A stretch of DNA of 7,100 nucleotides from Chloroflexota bacterium (lineage in GTDB: Bacteria > Chloroflexota > Dehalococcoidia > Bin125). The notes under the pieces are model-generated. The model was given only the letters and a program-made list of their open reading frames with translations, was not told where the DNA came from and made no database searches. Within the stretch, counting starts at the first letter, position 1. Every line of letters begins with the position of its first letter. This document shows positions 1 through 5,835 of this stretch, piece after piece. Made by a program: the position numbers and the translations under genes. Location: assembly GCA_027296805.1 (NCBI GenBank), contig JAPUIR010000378.1:1-7100 (forward strand), in the 5' to 3' direction.

Positions 1-1
1 T

Positions 2-1153
2 ACAGAGCAGCGCAGCATCGAGGCGCGCGCACTCCAGGCGCAACGGATGGACTCGCTGGGCAATCTCGCCGCCGGGATCTCGCACGACTTCAACAATCTG
101 TTGACGGTGATCGGCCTGAGCCTGAGCGAAGCCGCCAAAGTTGCCGGCCACGAGGCCATGCCGCTCCTGCGCGCCGCCGCCGAGGCGACCGAAACCGCGA
201 CGGAGTTGACGCAGCAGCTTCTCACAATCGGTCGATCGACCGACGCGACGCACAAGCCAGTGGCGGTGCAGCCGATGGTGCAGGACCTATTCGAACTCCT
301 AAGACGCACCTCCGATCCCAATGTGGAGTTCGCTGCGGAGGTAGACCCCGAGGCGATCCTGCTGGGGTCCGAATCACAGATTCACCAGGTGCTGTTCAAT
401 CTGGCGCTCAACGGGATTGAGGCGATGCCGGGCGGGGGCAAACTTCAGATCGAGTGCGCGCGCGCGGCCCACGCCGACGTCCCTGGGCAGCTACCACTCA
501 GGCCAGACGGTTACTTGCGGCTGATCTGCAGCGACACCGGACAGGGCATGGAGCCCAGTGTCGTAGACCGGATCTTCGAGCCGTACTTCTCGACCAAGGG
601 CGATTCCGGCAACGGACTGGGCTTGGCCATGGTGAACCGGATCGTGCGAGACCATGACGGAGCGATTGAAGTGCAGAGCGCCGCGGGCCAAGGCACGTCG
701 ATGGTCATCTATCTGCCGGCGGCGGCCGCCGAATCGACGGAGGAACGCGCCGAACAGAGGTCCGCTCCAAGATCGCGGATGCCGGCTCGTCACTTGGTGG
801 CGTTGGTGGTGGATGACCGCGAGGAGCTGCGGTCGATCTGTTCGGCGATGCTGCGCCGGGCAGGCTTCGGCGTGCTTGAGGCGAGTAGCGGCGACGATGC
901 CGTCCGTTTGGTCACCGAGACGGGGACAGAGCCAGACCTCGCCTTGATCGACGCCGCGATGCCGGGGATGTCGGGTCGGGAAACGGTGGACGCGCTTCGC
1001 GACCGCTTCCCCACGATCAAGGTGCTGTTGATGAGCGGCTTCGCCCCAAGCACGATCGAAGGCTACGACCCGGTGGAAATGAGCTTCCTGCAAAAGCCGT
1101 TCGATTCCGACGCGCTGATGGCAGGCGTACAAGAGGCGCTGGCCGCGGACTAG
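2..1153 (+). CDS. Hybrid sensor histidine kinase with C-terminal receiver domain (5' end outside window)
   Basis: This is the C-terminal part of a cytoplasmic two-component sensor kinase. The frame is open from the window edge, and residues before the Met at 47 (an E/R/Q-rich helix leading into RMDSLGNLAAGISHDFNN) read as the normal linker into a dimerisation helix. The gene therefore starts upstream and Met 47 is internal. Numbering from Met 47: H-box His13 in SHDFNN (HPK4/NtrB-like type), N-box Asn118 and Asn122, G1 box DTGQG at 163-167, F-box FEPYFSTK at 177-184, G2 box GNGLGLA at 188-194. After a linker (about 225-248) comes a receiver domain at about 250-368 with Asp256/Asp257, phospho-acceptor Asp302 in LIDAAMPGMSG, Ser330 and Lys350. 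All residues needed for autophosphorylation and phosphotransfer are present. The sensory domain, and so the signal, is not visible. No output or response-regulator gene follows; the next gene is convergent. Confidence 0.95.
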   Translation, partial: TEQRSIEARALQAQRMDSLGNLAAGISHDFNNLLTVIGLSLSEAAKVAGHEAMPLLRAAAEATETATELTQQLLTIGRSTDATHKPVAVQPMVQDLFELLRRTSDPNVEFAAEVDPEAILLGSESQIHQVLFNLALNGIEAMPGGGKLQIECARAAHADVPGQLPLRPDGYLRLICSDTGQGMEPSVVDRIFEPYFSTKGDSGNGLGLAMVNRIVRDHDGAIEVQSAAGQGTSMVIYLPAAAAESTEERAEQRSAPRSRMPARHLVALVVDDREELRSICSAMLRRAGFGVLEASSGDDAVRLVTETGTEPDLALIDAAMPGMSGRETVDALRDRFPTIKVLLMSGFAPSTIEGYDPVEMSFLQKPFDSDALMAGVQEALAAD

Positions 1154-1174
1154 GAAGACCCTAACTTCACGCGA

Positions 1175-1202
1175 AAGAGGCCCCGCTCTCGCGGGGCTTC
1201 TT
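1175..1202. terminator. Hairpin terminator between convergent genes
   Basis: A near-perfect 12-bp stem (AAGAGGCCCCGC at 1175-1186 with GCGGGGCTTCTT at 1191-1202, one G-U pair) closes a TCTC tetraloop. It lies 21 bases after the kinase stop and 22 bases beyond the stop of the converging VOC gene. The stem is GC-rich in the centre, with T-rich ends on both strands (CTTCTT on plus, CCTCTTTC on minus). This suits a bidirectional intrinsic terminator, although the U-tracts are short. Confidence 0.75.
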
Positions 1203-1224
1203 GGTGTCACGGCGTGATGTGGAT

Positions 1225-1869
1225 CTAGTCCCCGGAGGCTCCGACGGCTTGCTTGCCTGCGTGCTGCTGCTCCAGGTAACGCGCGGCGTCGGCGGCGACC
1301 GCGGGGGTGTGCGAGACATCGCTCTCATCGAACACGGTCGTCCAGGCGGCGAACTCGAGGAGGATGCCGTCGGGGTCGAAGAAGTACATGGAACGCACGA
1401 AGGTCGCATCGGTCCACTCCATGCTCACCTGGCTGGGCGAGTTGTCGTGGTTGATGATGGGGGTCACGCGGACGCCCGCCTCGACAAGGCGCTCTCGGTA
1501 CTCCTCCATCTGCTCCGGCTCCACATCGAAGGCGACGTGGTTCATGGAGGCGTGAGCGGTCGTCAACTCGGCCTTGGGGTTGAAGAAGGTCTCGGTGTCG
1601 GGCGAGGAGACGCCTTGCTGGGCGTCGGGAGCGCCGGGGAACCAGAAGAAGGCGAGGGAGTCGCCGTTGCCGATGTCGAAGAAGAAGTGCTGGCCCATGC
1701 CGGAGGGTAGGTCGAGTGTCTTGATCAGCGGCATGCCGAGCACGCCACTGTAGAAATCGACGGTGCGCTGCATGTCCTTGCAAACAAGGGCGAGATGGTT
1801 GATCCCACGCAGGCTGAACTTCTGGTTGTCGCGCTCAGGGTTGTTGCTCTGGGGCACGGGAGACTCCAT
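1225..1869 (-). CDS. VOC-superfamily protein (glyoxalase / extradiol-dioxygenase fold)
   Basis: A 214-residue protein with two beta-alpha-beta-beta-beta modules of the vicinal oxygen chelate fold: about residues 21-80 (INHLALVCKD..VDFYSGVLGM) and 107-176 (MNHVAFDV..SMYFFDPDGILLEF). His25, His111 and Glu172 lie where the metal-binding 2-His-1-carboxylate residues usually are, and His61 is a further candidate ligand. The YFFDPDG-LLEF ending is typical of VOC proteins in general and does not separate dioxygenase, lyase or isomerase activity. A tail of about 38 residues follows the fold. The start is uncertain. At the ATG (1869) the GAGGG lies directly against the codon, too close for a Shine-Dalgarno. 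A GTG four codons in (1857) has GGAG six bases upstream and could be the real start. The gene lies 75 bases downstream of the LLM oxidoreductase on the same strand, so joint transcription and a shared catabolic role are plausible. The substrate is unknown. Confidence 0.9.
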   Translation of the reverse strand: MESPVPQSNNPERDNQKFSLRGINHLALVCKDMQRTVDFYSGVLGMPLIKTLDLPSGMGQHFFFDIGNGDSLAFFWFPGAPDAQQGVSSPDTETFFNPKAELTTAHASMNHVAFDVEPEQMEEYRERLVEAGVRVTPIINHDNSPSQVSMEWTDATFVRSMYFFDPDGILLEFAAWTTVFDESDVSHTPAVAADAARYLEQQHAGKQAVGASGD

Positions 1870-1944
1870 CCCTCGACATCGCGGGTGTGACGCCTTATCT
1901 GCGTACTCTAGCCCTTTCGACGGCCCCGCGGTTGGACTCCGACC

Positions 1945-3249
1945 CTACGTGCGGCCGCCCGTGTCGGCCCCCTGAGCGACGGCGATCTCCGCGATGCGCA
2001 GCATCGCTTCGCGCCGGGCGCGCTGATCGTCGCTCATCTTCTCGAGTTCCGATTCGGCGACCGTCATGCCGTAGGACTCGTAGACCGGGATGTCCTCGTC
2101 GGCCATCTCCGCCACGACCTCCTTACGCTTGAACGCTTCCTCGACGTAGGGGGCGAGTTCCTCCTCCTTGGCCGCGATTCGTTCAGCCTCGTTCTCCTTA
2201 AACTCGGGCATGACGTCGGACGCGAAGAGATTCAGCGCCTCCATGATGTGCTCGTGCTGGTTGTTGCCCGCTTGCTGGATGAAGACCGTCTGGTCCACGC
2301 CGGCCGCCTGGAACTTGCGCAGATGCTCGCGCTGCTCGTCGGGCGTGCCGATGCCGCCCTCGCCGCCCTCCTCCGGCAGGTGATCCTTGACCATCTGAAA
2401 CGCCTTCCAGACGTCGGTGCGGCCGGGCTTGTGCTTGCCGAAGGCGTAGTGATGACCCAGCGCGAACTGGAAGAAGCGGAAGCCGTCGCGACCGCGTCGC
2501 ACGGCCTCGTCGTGGTCGTGGTGCAGCGAGAAGGAGGTCACCATCGCGACGTTGGGATTGACGGCATGACCGATGGGAACGCATTCGGCCTTGAAGGTGG
2601 TGTAGTAGTCGTCCACCCACTTCTTCGCTTCCTCGGGATCGACGAAGGCAAAGGTGAGCGCGCCAATACCGAGTTGGGCGGCGAGGTGGATCGTCTCCCG
2701 GTTCGAGCAGGCGACCCAGATCGGCGGATGGGGTTTCTGGACGGGCTTGGGCACCACGTTGCGCGTGGGCATGGAGAAGAACTTGCCTTCGTAGCCCGGA
2801 TAGGGGTCCATCGCGAGCATGTTGGCGACCTGCTCGGTGACCTCGCGCCACATCTCGCGCCGATCGTCCGGCGTCACGCCGTACCCTTCGAGCTCCGCGC
2901 GAGAGGCCGATTCACCCGTGCCGAACTCGACGCGACCGTTGGAGACGAGGTCAAGCGTGGCGATCCGTTCGGCGATCCGGGCGGGCTGGTTGTAGCCGGG
3001 CGGCATGAGCACGATGCCGTGCCCGAGCCGGATGTTCTTCGTGCGCTGGGATGCCGCGGCGAGAAAGACTTCCGGGGCGGAGGAGTGGGAGTACTCCTCC
3101 AGGAAGTGGTGTTCCACCTCCCAGGCGTGGTCGATGCCCAGGTTGTCGGCCAGTTCGACCTGATCGAGGGCGTCCTGGAAGAGCTGGAGCTCGCCACCCT
3201 CCGTCCACGGCTTGGGGTATTGGTGCTCGTAGAAGATGCCGAAGCGCAT
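1945..3249 (-). CDS. LLM-class (luciferase-like) flavin-dependent monooxygenase/oxidoreductase
   Basis: A 434-residue protein of the bacterial luciferase-like family, which uses reduced FMN or F420 in a TIM barrel to oxidise organic substrates. The N-terminus MRFGIFYEHQY is the typical first strand. Further family signatures are WEVEHHFLEEYSHSSAPEVF (43-62), RLGHGIVLMPPGYNQPARIAER (74-95), the flavin-side segment DLVSNGRVEFGTGES (100-114) and PHPPIWVACSN (173-183). GTPDEQREHLRKFQAAGVDQ (301-320) and LFASDVMPEF (341-350) close the barrel. About 84 charged, helical residues follow, making it longer than the usual 330-380; I recall similar tails in some actinobacterial-type members. The frame is open for 168 codons upstream of this ATG, but that part lies inside the RNase D gene in another frame and reads as low-complexity. 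AAGGGA six bases before the ATG at 3249 also fixes the start. The substrate is not predictable. Confidence 0.93.
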   Translation of the reverse strand: MRFGIFYEHQYPKPWTEGGELQLFQDALDQVELADNLGIDHAWEVEHHFLEEYSHSSAPEVFLAAASQRTKNIRLGHGIVLMPPGYNQPARIAERIATLDLVSNGRVEFGTGESASRAELEGYGVTPDDRREMWREVTEQVANMLAMDPYPGYEGKFFSMPTRNVVPKPVQKPHPPIWVACSNRETIHLAAQLGIGALTFAFVDPEEAKKWVDDYYTTFKAECVPIGHAVNPNVAMVTSFSLHHDHDEAVRRGRDGFRFFQFALGHHYAFGKHKPGRTDVWKAFQMVKDHLPEEGGEGGIGTPDEQREHLRKFQAAGVDQTVFIQQAGNNQHEHIMEALNLFASDVMPEFKENEAERIAAKEEELAPYVEEAFKRKEVVAEMADEDIPVYESYGMTVAESELEKMSDDQRARREAMLRIAEIAVAQGADTGGRT

Positions 3250-3255
3250 ACGTGT

Positions 3256-3261
3256 TCCCTT
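3256..3261 (-). promoter_or_regulatory. Shine-Dalgarno of the LLM oxidoreductase
   Basis: On the minus strand AAGGGA lies six bases before the ATG at 3249. It supports this start over any of the upstream in-frame codons inside the RNase D gene. Confidence 0.7.
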
Positions 3262-3322
3262 GCCTGTGATGCCGACGGGCCGCGAGGAAGCGTAGCTGAT
3301 CTCCGCTCGGCGGACCGTGTCT

Positions 3323-4513
3323 TCAGTCTGGTGGAGCGATCTCTTCGATCGCGAGCGGGCGGCGAGAGGCCGGATCCGCCACCGCGATGCTGACATCGCC
3401 TGCCAGAACCGCCTCCAGGATGTCCCCGCAGACGACACCTCGCCAGCCCTGCATGAGATCGGGGAGCTTGTCGGGCGAGCGGCCGGTGAGGTGCCAGCGC
3501 AGCAACTCGCGCAGATCCGAGGCGGTGCCGACGAGAGCGGCATCGATCTCCTGATCGGCGCAGGTCTCGTGCAGGACGGCTTCCAGGAGCAGGGCCAGCA
3601 TGCGAGCCGTGGACTGCTGGCGGGCCTCGCGCCGGGACTCGGGCAGCTCCGCGTCGGGCAGGTCGCGGGCGCGCCGCAGGCAGTCGAGCAACTCGCGTAC
3701 ATCCCCGGCGTTGCGTTTCTCGAAGCCGCGCAGACGGCGCAGTTCGTCCTCATTGGTGGGGAGCGAGCTGGCCGCGGAGGCGATGAGGTCGTCTCGCAGG
3801 ATGCGCTTGCGGGGCAGGTCGCGTCGCTCCGCGAGGTCTTCGCGCCAGAAGTAGATCTCGCGCAGCGCCGCCAAGGAGCGGCGACTCAAGCCCTGCGCGC
3901 CCGACACACGCCACCAACGCGGATTGCGCAGATCGTGCTCGATGGCGTCCAGCTTGCGTTGCGATTCTTCGATGTACCAGGCGAGACGGCTGGACCGGTC
4001 GAGCTTGATCGCAATCTCATCGCGAACGGCAAGGAGGTGGACGACGTCTTCCGCGGCATAGCTGATCTGCGCGGCGGCGAGCGGGCGGCGAGTCCAGTCG
4101 GTGCGGGTCTGGTTCTGCCGCATATGGATGCCGAGCACCGCCTCCACGAGGCTGCTGTAGTTCATGGGATAGCGGTCTCCCGTGAACGCCACCGCGAGCT
4201 GCACATCGAATAGGGACTGCGGCATCCGGCCCGTCGCCATCCAGCAGAAACGAGCCTCTGCCTCAGCGCCGTGCATGACGACTTCGACGGCCGGATCGGC
4301 GACGAGTTCCCAGATCGGCTCAACCTCGACGGCGAGCGAGTCGATCAGAGCGGTCGCGTCGGGCGTGGCGACTTGAATCAGGCTGAGCTCGGGGGTGTAG
4401 GTGTGCTCAGTGACGAACTCAGTATCCAGGGCGAAGATGGTGGTCTGCCGGATCTGCTGACAGAGTTGATCGAGTTCCGCCGCGCTGCTGAGGATGGGGA
4501 CGTTCGTGGCCAC
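3323..4513 (-). CDS. rnd: Ribonuclease D (DEDDy 3'-5' exoribonuclease with HRDC domains)
   Basis: A 396-residue protein that aligns end to end with E. coli RNase D (about 375 residues), a 3'-5' exonuclease that trims tRNA and other stable RNA precursors. Exo I is FALDTEFVTEHTYTPELSLIQ with Asp30 and Glu32. Exo II is VMHGAEAEARFC followed by SLFDVQLAVAF. The conserved RTDWTRRPL (137-145) follows, then Exo III SYAAEDVVHLLAV with Tyr152 and Asp156. An HRDC region covers about 205-285, and the C-terminal LPDLMQGWRG (350-359) matches the E. coli C-terminal part. One oddity: the Exo II metal ligand, Asp85 in E. coli, is Glu86 here. The start is a GTG at 4513 without a Shine-Dalgarno, but TAGGAT sits exactly six bases upstream, which suggests a leaderless mRNA. 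The gene is divergent from rpmJ and lies 73 bases upstream of the LLM gene, with which it could be co-transcribed. Confidence 0.95.
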   Translation of the reverse strand: MATNVPILSSAAELDQLCQQIRQTTIFALDTEFVTEHTYTPELSLIQVATPDATALIDSLAVEVEPIWELVADPAVEVVMHGAEAEARFCWMATGRMPQSLFDVQLAVAFTGDRYPMNYSSLVEAVLGIHMRQNQTRTDWTRRPLAAAQISYAAEDVVHLLAVRDEIAIKLDRSSRLAWYIEESQRKLDAIEHDLRNPRWWRVSGAQGLSRRSLAALREIYFWREDLAERRDLPRKRILRDDLIASAASSLPTNEDELRRLRGFEKRNAGDVRELLDCLRRARDLPDAELPESRREARQQSTARMLALLLEAVLHETCADQEIDAALVGTASDLRELLRWHLTGRSPDKLPDLMQGWRGVVCGDILEAVLAGDVSIAVADPASRRPLAIEEIAPPD

Positions 4514-4519
4514 TGCCCG

Positions 4520-4525
4520 ATCCTA
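4520..4525 (-). promoter_or_regulatory. Candidate -10 box for a leaderless RNase D mRNA
   Basis: TAGGAT on the minus strand fits the TAnnnT consensus and is separated from the GTG start by six bases (CGGGCA), so transcription would begin at or next to the start codon. No convincing -35 box is visible at 16-18 bases, and there is no Shine-Dalgarno. Confidence 0.45.
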
Positions 4526-4597
4526 TCTGAGGGAACGGCCCGACGCTGCGAAACACATCTGCTTGGCAGAAGGGCGACTGTCCGCAGCGCAGACGCG

Positions 4598-4606
4598 TGA
4601 TATCGT
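4598..4606 (+). promoter_or_regulatory. Candidate extended -10 promoter for rpmJ
   Basis: TGATATCGT is an extended -10 element (TG-n-TAnnnT). It would start transcription around 4612-4614, leaving a leader of about 23 bases that contains the rpmJ ribosome binding site. No clear -35 box is seen at standard spacing, as can be the case for extended -10 promoters. It lies in the 122-base divergent region shared with RNase D. Confidence 0.45.
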
Positions 4607-4635
4607 GCTGATCTGTTCCACCGAAAAAGGGCGCG

Positions 4636-4752
4636 ATGAAGGTCCAAGTCTCCGTCAAGAAACGCTGCCGCGATTGCCAGATCATCCGCCGCAAGGGGCG
4701 GGTGTACGTGATCTGCAGCGCCAATCCGCGCCACATCCAACGCCAGGGCTAA
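4636..4752 (+). CDS. rpmJ: 50S ribosomal protein L36 (bL36), zinc-ribbon form
   Basis: A 38-residue protein beginning [14 protein letters not shown] and ending NPRHIQRQG, which is unmistakably L36, the smallest protein of the large ribosomal subunit. It keeps the full zinc-binding set Cys11, Cys14, Cys27 and His33, so it is the zinc-containing (C+) form and not the zinc-free paralog made under zinc limitation. The ICSANPRH segment has the one-residue-longer spacing seen in E. coli L36. AAAGGG at 4626-4631, four bases before the ATG, is the Shine-Dalgarno. In many bacteria rpmJ sits in the spc/alpha ribosomal operon near infA and rpsM. Here it stands alone between RNase D (divergent) and proline dehydrogenase (63 bases downstream), with no other ribosomal gene in view. 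Whether a second copy exists elsewhere cannot be told. Confidence 0.95.
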   Translation: MKVQVSVKKRCRDCQIIRRKGRVYVICSANPRHIQRQG

Positions 4753-4803
4753 CCTGCGGCGCCCCGCGCAACCACGGCGATGCGCGTGTCGCCGCGCAGG
4801 CCG

Positions 4804-4809
4804 TAGACT
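4804..4809 (+). promoter_or_regulatory. Candidate -10 box for a leaderless proline dehydrogenase mRNA
   Basis: TAGACT (TAnnnT) ends six bases before the GTG start at 4816, the same geometry as at RNase D. The TAG in this box is also the in-frame stop that limits how far upstream the gene could start. No Shine-Dalgarno and no clear -35 box are seen. Confidence 0.45.
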
Positions 4810-4815
4810 GACCTG

Positions 4816-5760
4816 GTGAGCGCACTCATTCGCACCCTGTTTCTCTGGCTCTCCAGGCGTCGCCGCGCCGGAGATTGGCTGGAGAGCGTCCCCCCAGCCG
4901 ATCGTCTTCTGCGCCGTTTCGTCGCCGGCCGCAACCACGACGAGGCGATCGAGACGGCCCAGACCCTCGTCGAGCGAGGTTTCCGGGTGACGTTCTCGCT
5001 GCTGGGCGAAGACGTCGCCGCGCCGACCGATGCAAACGCCGCTGCGGACGAGTACCGAACCTTGTTGGAGAGGATCGCGAAGGCCGGGCTGGCATCGGAG
5101 TCCAAGATCGCGGTCAAGCCCTCGCTGCTGGGGCTGGGGCTGAACTATGAGACGGCCCTGGGGAATCTGTTATCGGTGCTAGAGGCGGCGCGCTGGGTAA
5201 GCGTCGCGGTCGAACTCGACATGGAGCGCTCGGACAGCACGGACAACACGCTGGCGCTGTTTCGAGCCGGGGTGCGGGAGACTCCCACCCTCGGCGTCGC
5301 GATCCAGGCCTACCTGCGGCGGAGCGGCGGAGACGTGCAAGCGCTGATCGACCAGCGAATCGCCCACGTTCGTTTGGTCAAGGGCGCGTACAGCGAACCC
5401 GCGGAACTCACCTACTCGTCGCCGGCGCGGATCGAGAAGTCGTTCCACGACCTCGCGCGCGTGCTCCTGGACGCCAAGTCCATCGAGGGCGGGGCGTCGC
5501 TGGGAGTCGCCACGCACGACATGCGCCTGATCGCGGAGGCGCGGACACGGGCCTTCCGCAAGCAGACCCCCGCCGACCGCTGGGAGGTTCAGATGCTGTA
5601 CGGCGTGAAGCCCTCACAGCAACAAGCACTGCTCGACCAGGGCTACGCGGTTCGGGTGTACCTGCCCTATGGCCCGCACTGGTACCCGTACTTCCTACGC
5701 CGGATCGCGGAGCGGCCGGGGAATCTTTGGTTCGCCCTGCGATCGGTGTTCTCGCGCTGA
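4816..5760 (+). CDS. Proline dehydrogenase (FAD-dependent, monofunctional)
   Basis: A 314-residue single-domain proline dehydrogenase. It oxidises L-proline to 1-pyrroline-5-carboxylate with FAD, passing electrons to the respiratory chain, as the first step from proline to glutamate. Signatures in order: Lys101 in the VKPSLLGLG strand, Asp135 and Glu137 in LDMER, GVAIQAYLRRS (160-170), RLVKGAYSEP (186-195, Arg186 and Lys189), ATHD (232-235) and EVQMLYGV (257-264). The C-terminal YGPHWYPYFLRRIAERP follows, with Tyr285 and the Arg295/Arg296 pair that holds the proline carboxylate in PutA structures. Length fits the short monofunctional type, not bifunctional PutA. The positively charged, partly hydrophobic N-terminus (LIRTLFLWLSRRRR) suggests membrane contact. 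An in-frame TAG at 4804 leaves GTG 4816 as the first usable start. No P5C dehydrogenase gene is next to it. Both putA and prodh-type names are in use, so no symbol is given. Confidence 0.96.
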   Translation: MSALIRTLFLWLSRRRRAGDWLESVPPADRLLRRFVAGRNHDEAIETAQTLVERGFRVTFSLLGEDVAAPTDANAAADEYRTLLERIAKAGLASESKIAVKPSLLGLGLNYETALGNLLSVLEAARWVSVAVELDMERSDSTDNTLALFRAGVRETPTLGVAIQAYLRRSGGDVQALIDQRIAHVRLVKGAYSEPAELTYSSPARIEKSFHDLARVLLDAKSIEGGASLGVATHDMRLIAEARTRAFRKQTPADRWEVQMLYGVKPSQQQALLDQGYAVRVYLPYGPHWYPYFLRRIAERPGNLWFALRSVFSR

Positions 5761-5795
5761 GCGGTCCGCGACAGAGCGAAGGCGCTGGGTCGGGC

Positions 5796-5801
5796 TATTC
5801 T
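5796..5801 (+). promoter_or_regulatory. Possible -10 box upstream of the SDR gene
   Basis: TATTCT (TAnnnT) would give a start site near 5808 and a leader of about 28 bases carrying the GGAGGA site. No good -35 box is seen, and co-transcription from proline dehydrogenase (75-base gap) is also possible. Confidence 0.3.
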
Positions 5802-5824
5802 GCGCGCGCCCGCGGTGCCGGGCG

Positions 5825-5830
5825 GGAGGA
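5825..5830 (+). promoter_or_regulatory. Shine-Dalgarno fixing the SDR start
   Basis: GGAGGA lies five bases before the ATG at 5836. This near-consensus site supports ATG 5836 over the upstream in-frame GTG at 5815, whose first codons would overlap the site itself. Confidence 0.8.
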
Positions 5831-5835
5831 TCACG

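Noticed and set aside
47..49. ATG 47 as the start of the histidine kinase
   Set aside because: The frame continues to the window edge with typical linker-helix residues before the H-box, and a kinase beginning right at the H-box would lack most of the dimerisation helix.
1201..1710. A 169-codon plus-strand open frame opposite the VOC gene
   Set aside because: Repetitive Val/Gly/Glu-rich antisense product that begins at the terminator; not a credible gene.
1225..1869. Bleomycin resistance or glyoxalase I function for the VOC protein
   Set aside because: The fold is shared by many activities, and nothing in the residues or neighbourhood supports a specific one.
2248..3393. A 381-codon plus-strand open frame opposite the LLM gene
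   Set aside because: It is antisense to a well-conserved gene in GC-rich DNA; the translation has no recognisable fold or motif and is explained by codon bias on the other strand.
3250..3753. A 168-codon open extension upstream of the LLM oxidoreductase ATG in the same frame
   Set aside because: It lies mostly inside the RNase D gene in a different frame, its translation is an Arg/Ser/Pro/Ala-rich low-complexity string, and the Shine-Dalgarno at 3256-3261 marks the true start.
3317..4213. A 298-codon plus-strand open frame opposite RNase D
   Set aside because: Same reason: a shadow of a confidently identified gene, with no domain signature.
4753..4800. Possible hairpin terminator after rpmJ (CCTGCG at 4753-4758 with CGCAGG at 4795-4800)
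   Set aside because: Only six outer pairs, mismatches inside, a long loop and no T-tract; chance pairing is likely in such GC-rich sequence.
5815..5817. GTG 5815 as the start of the SDR
   Set aside because: The consensus Shine-Dalgarno lies after it and five bases before ATG 5836, and SDRs normally begin a few residues before the first strand, as from 5836.
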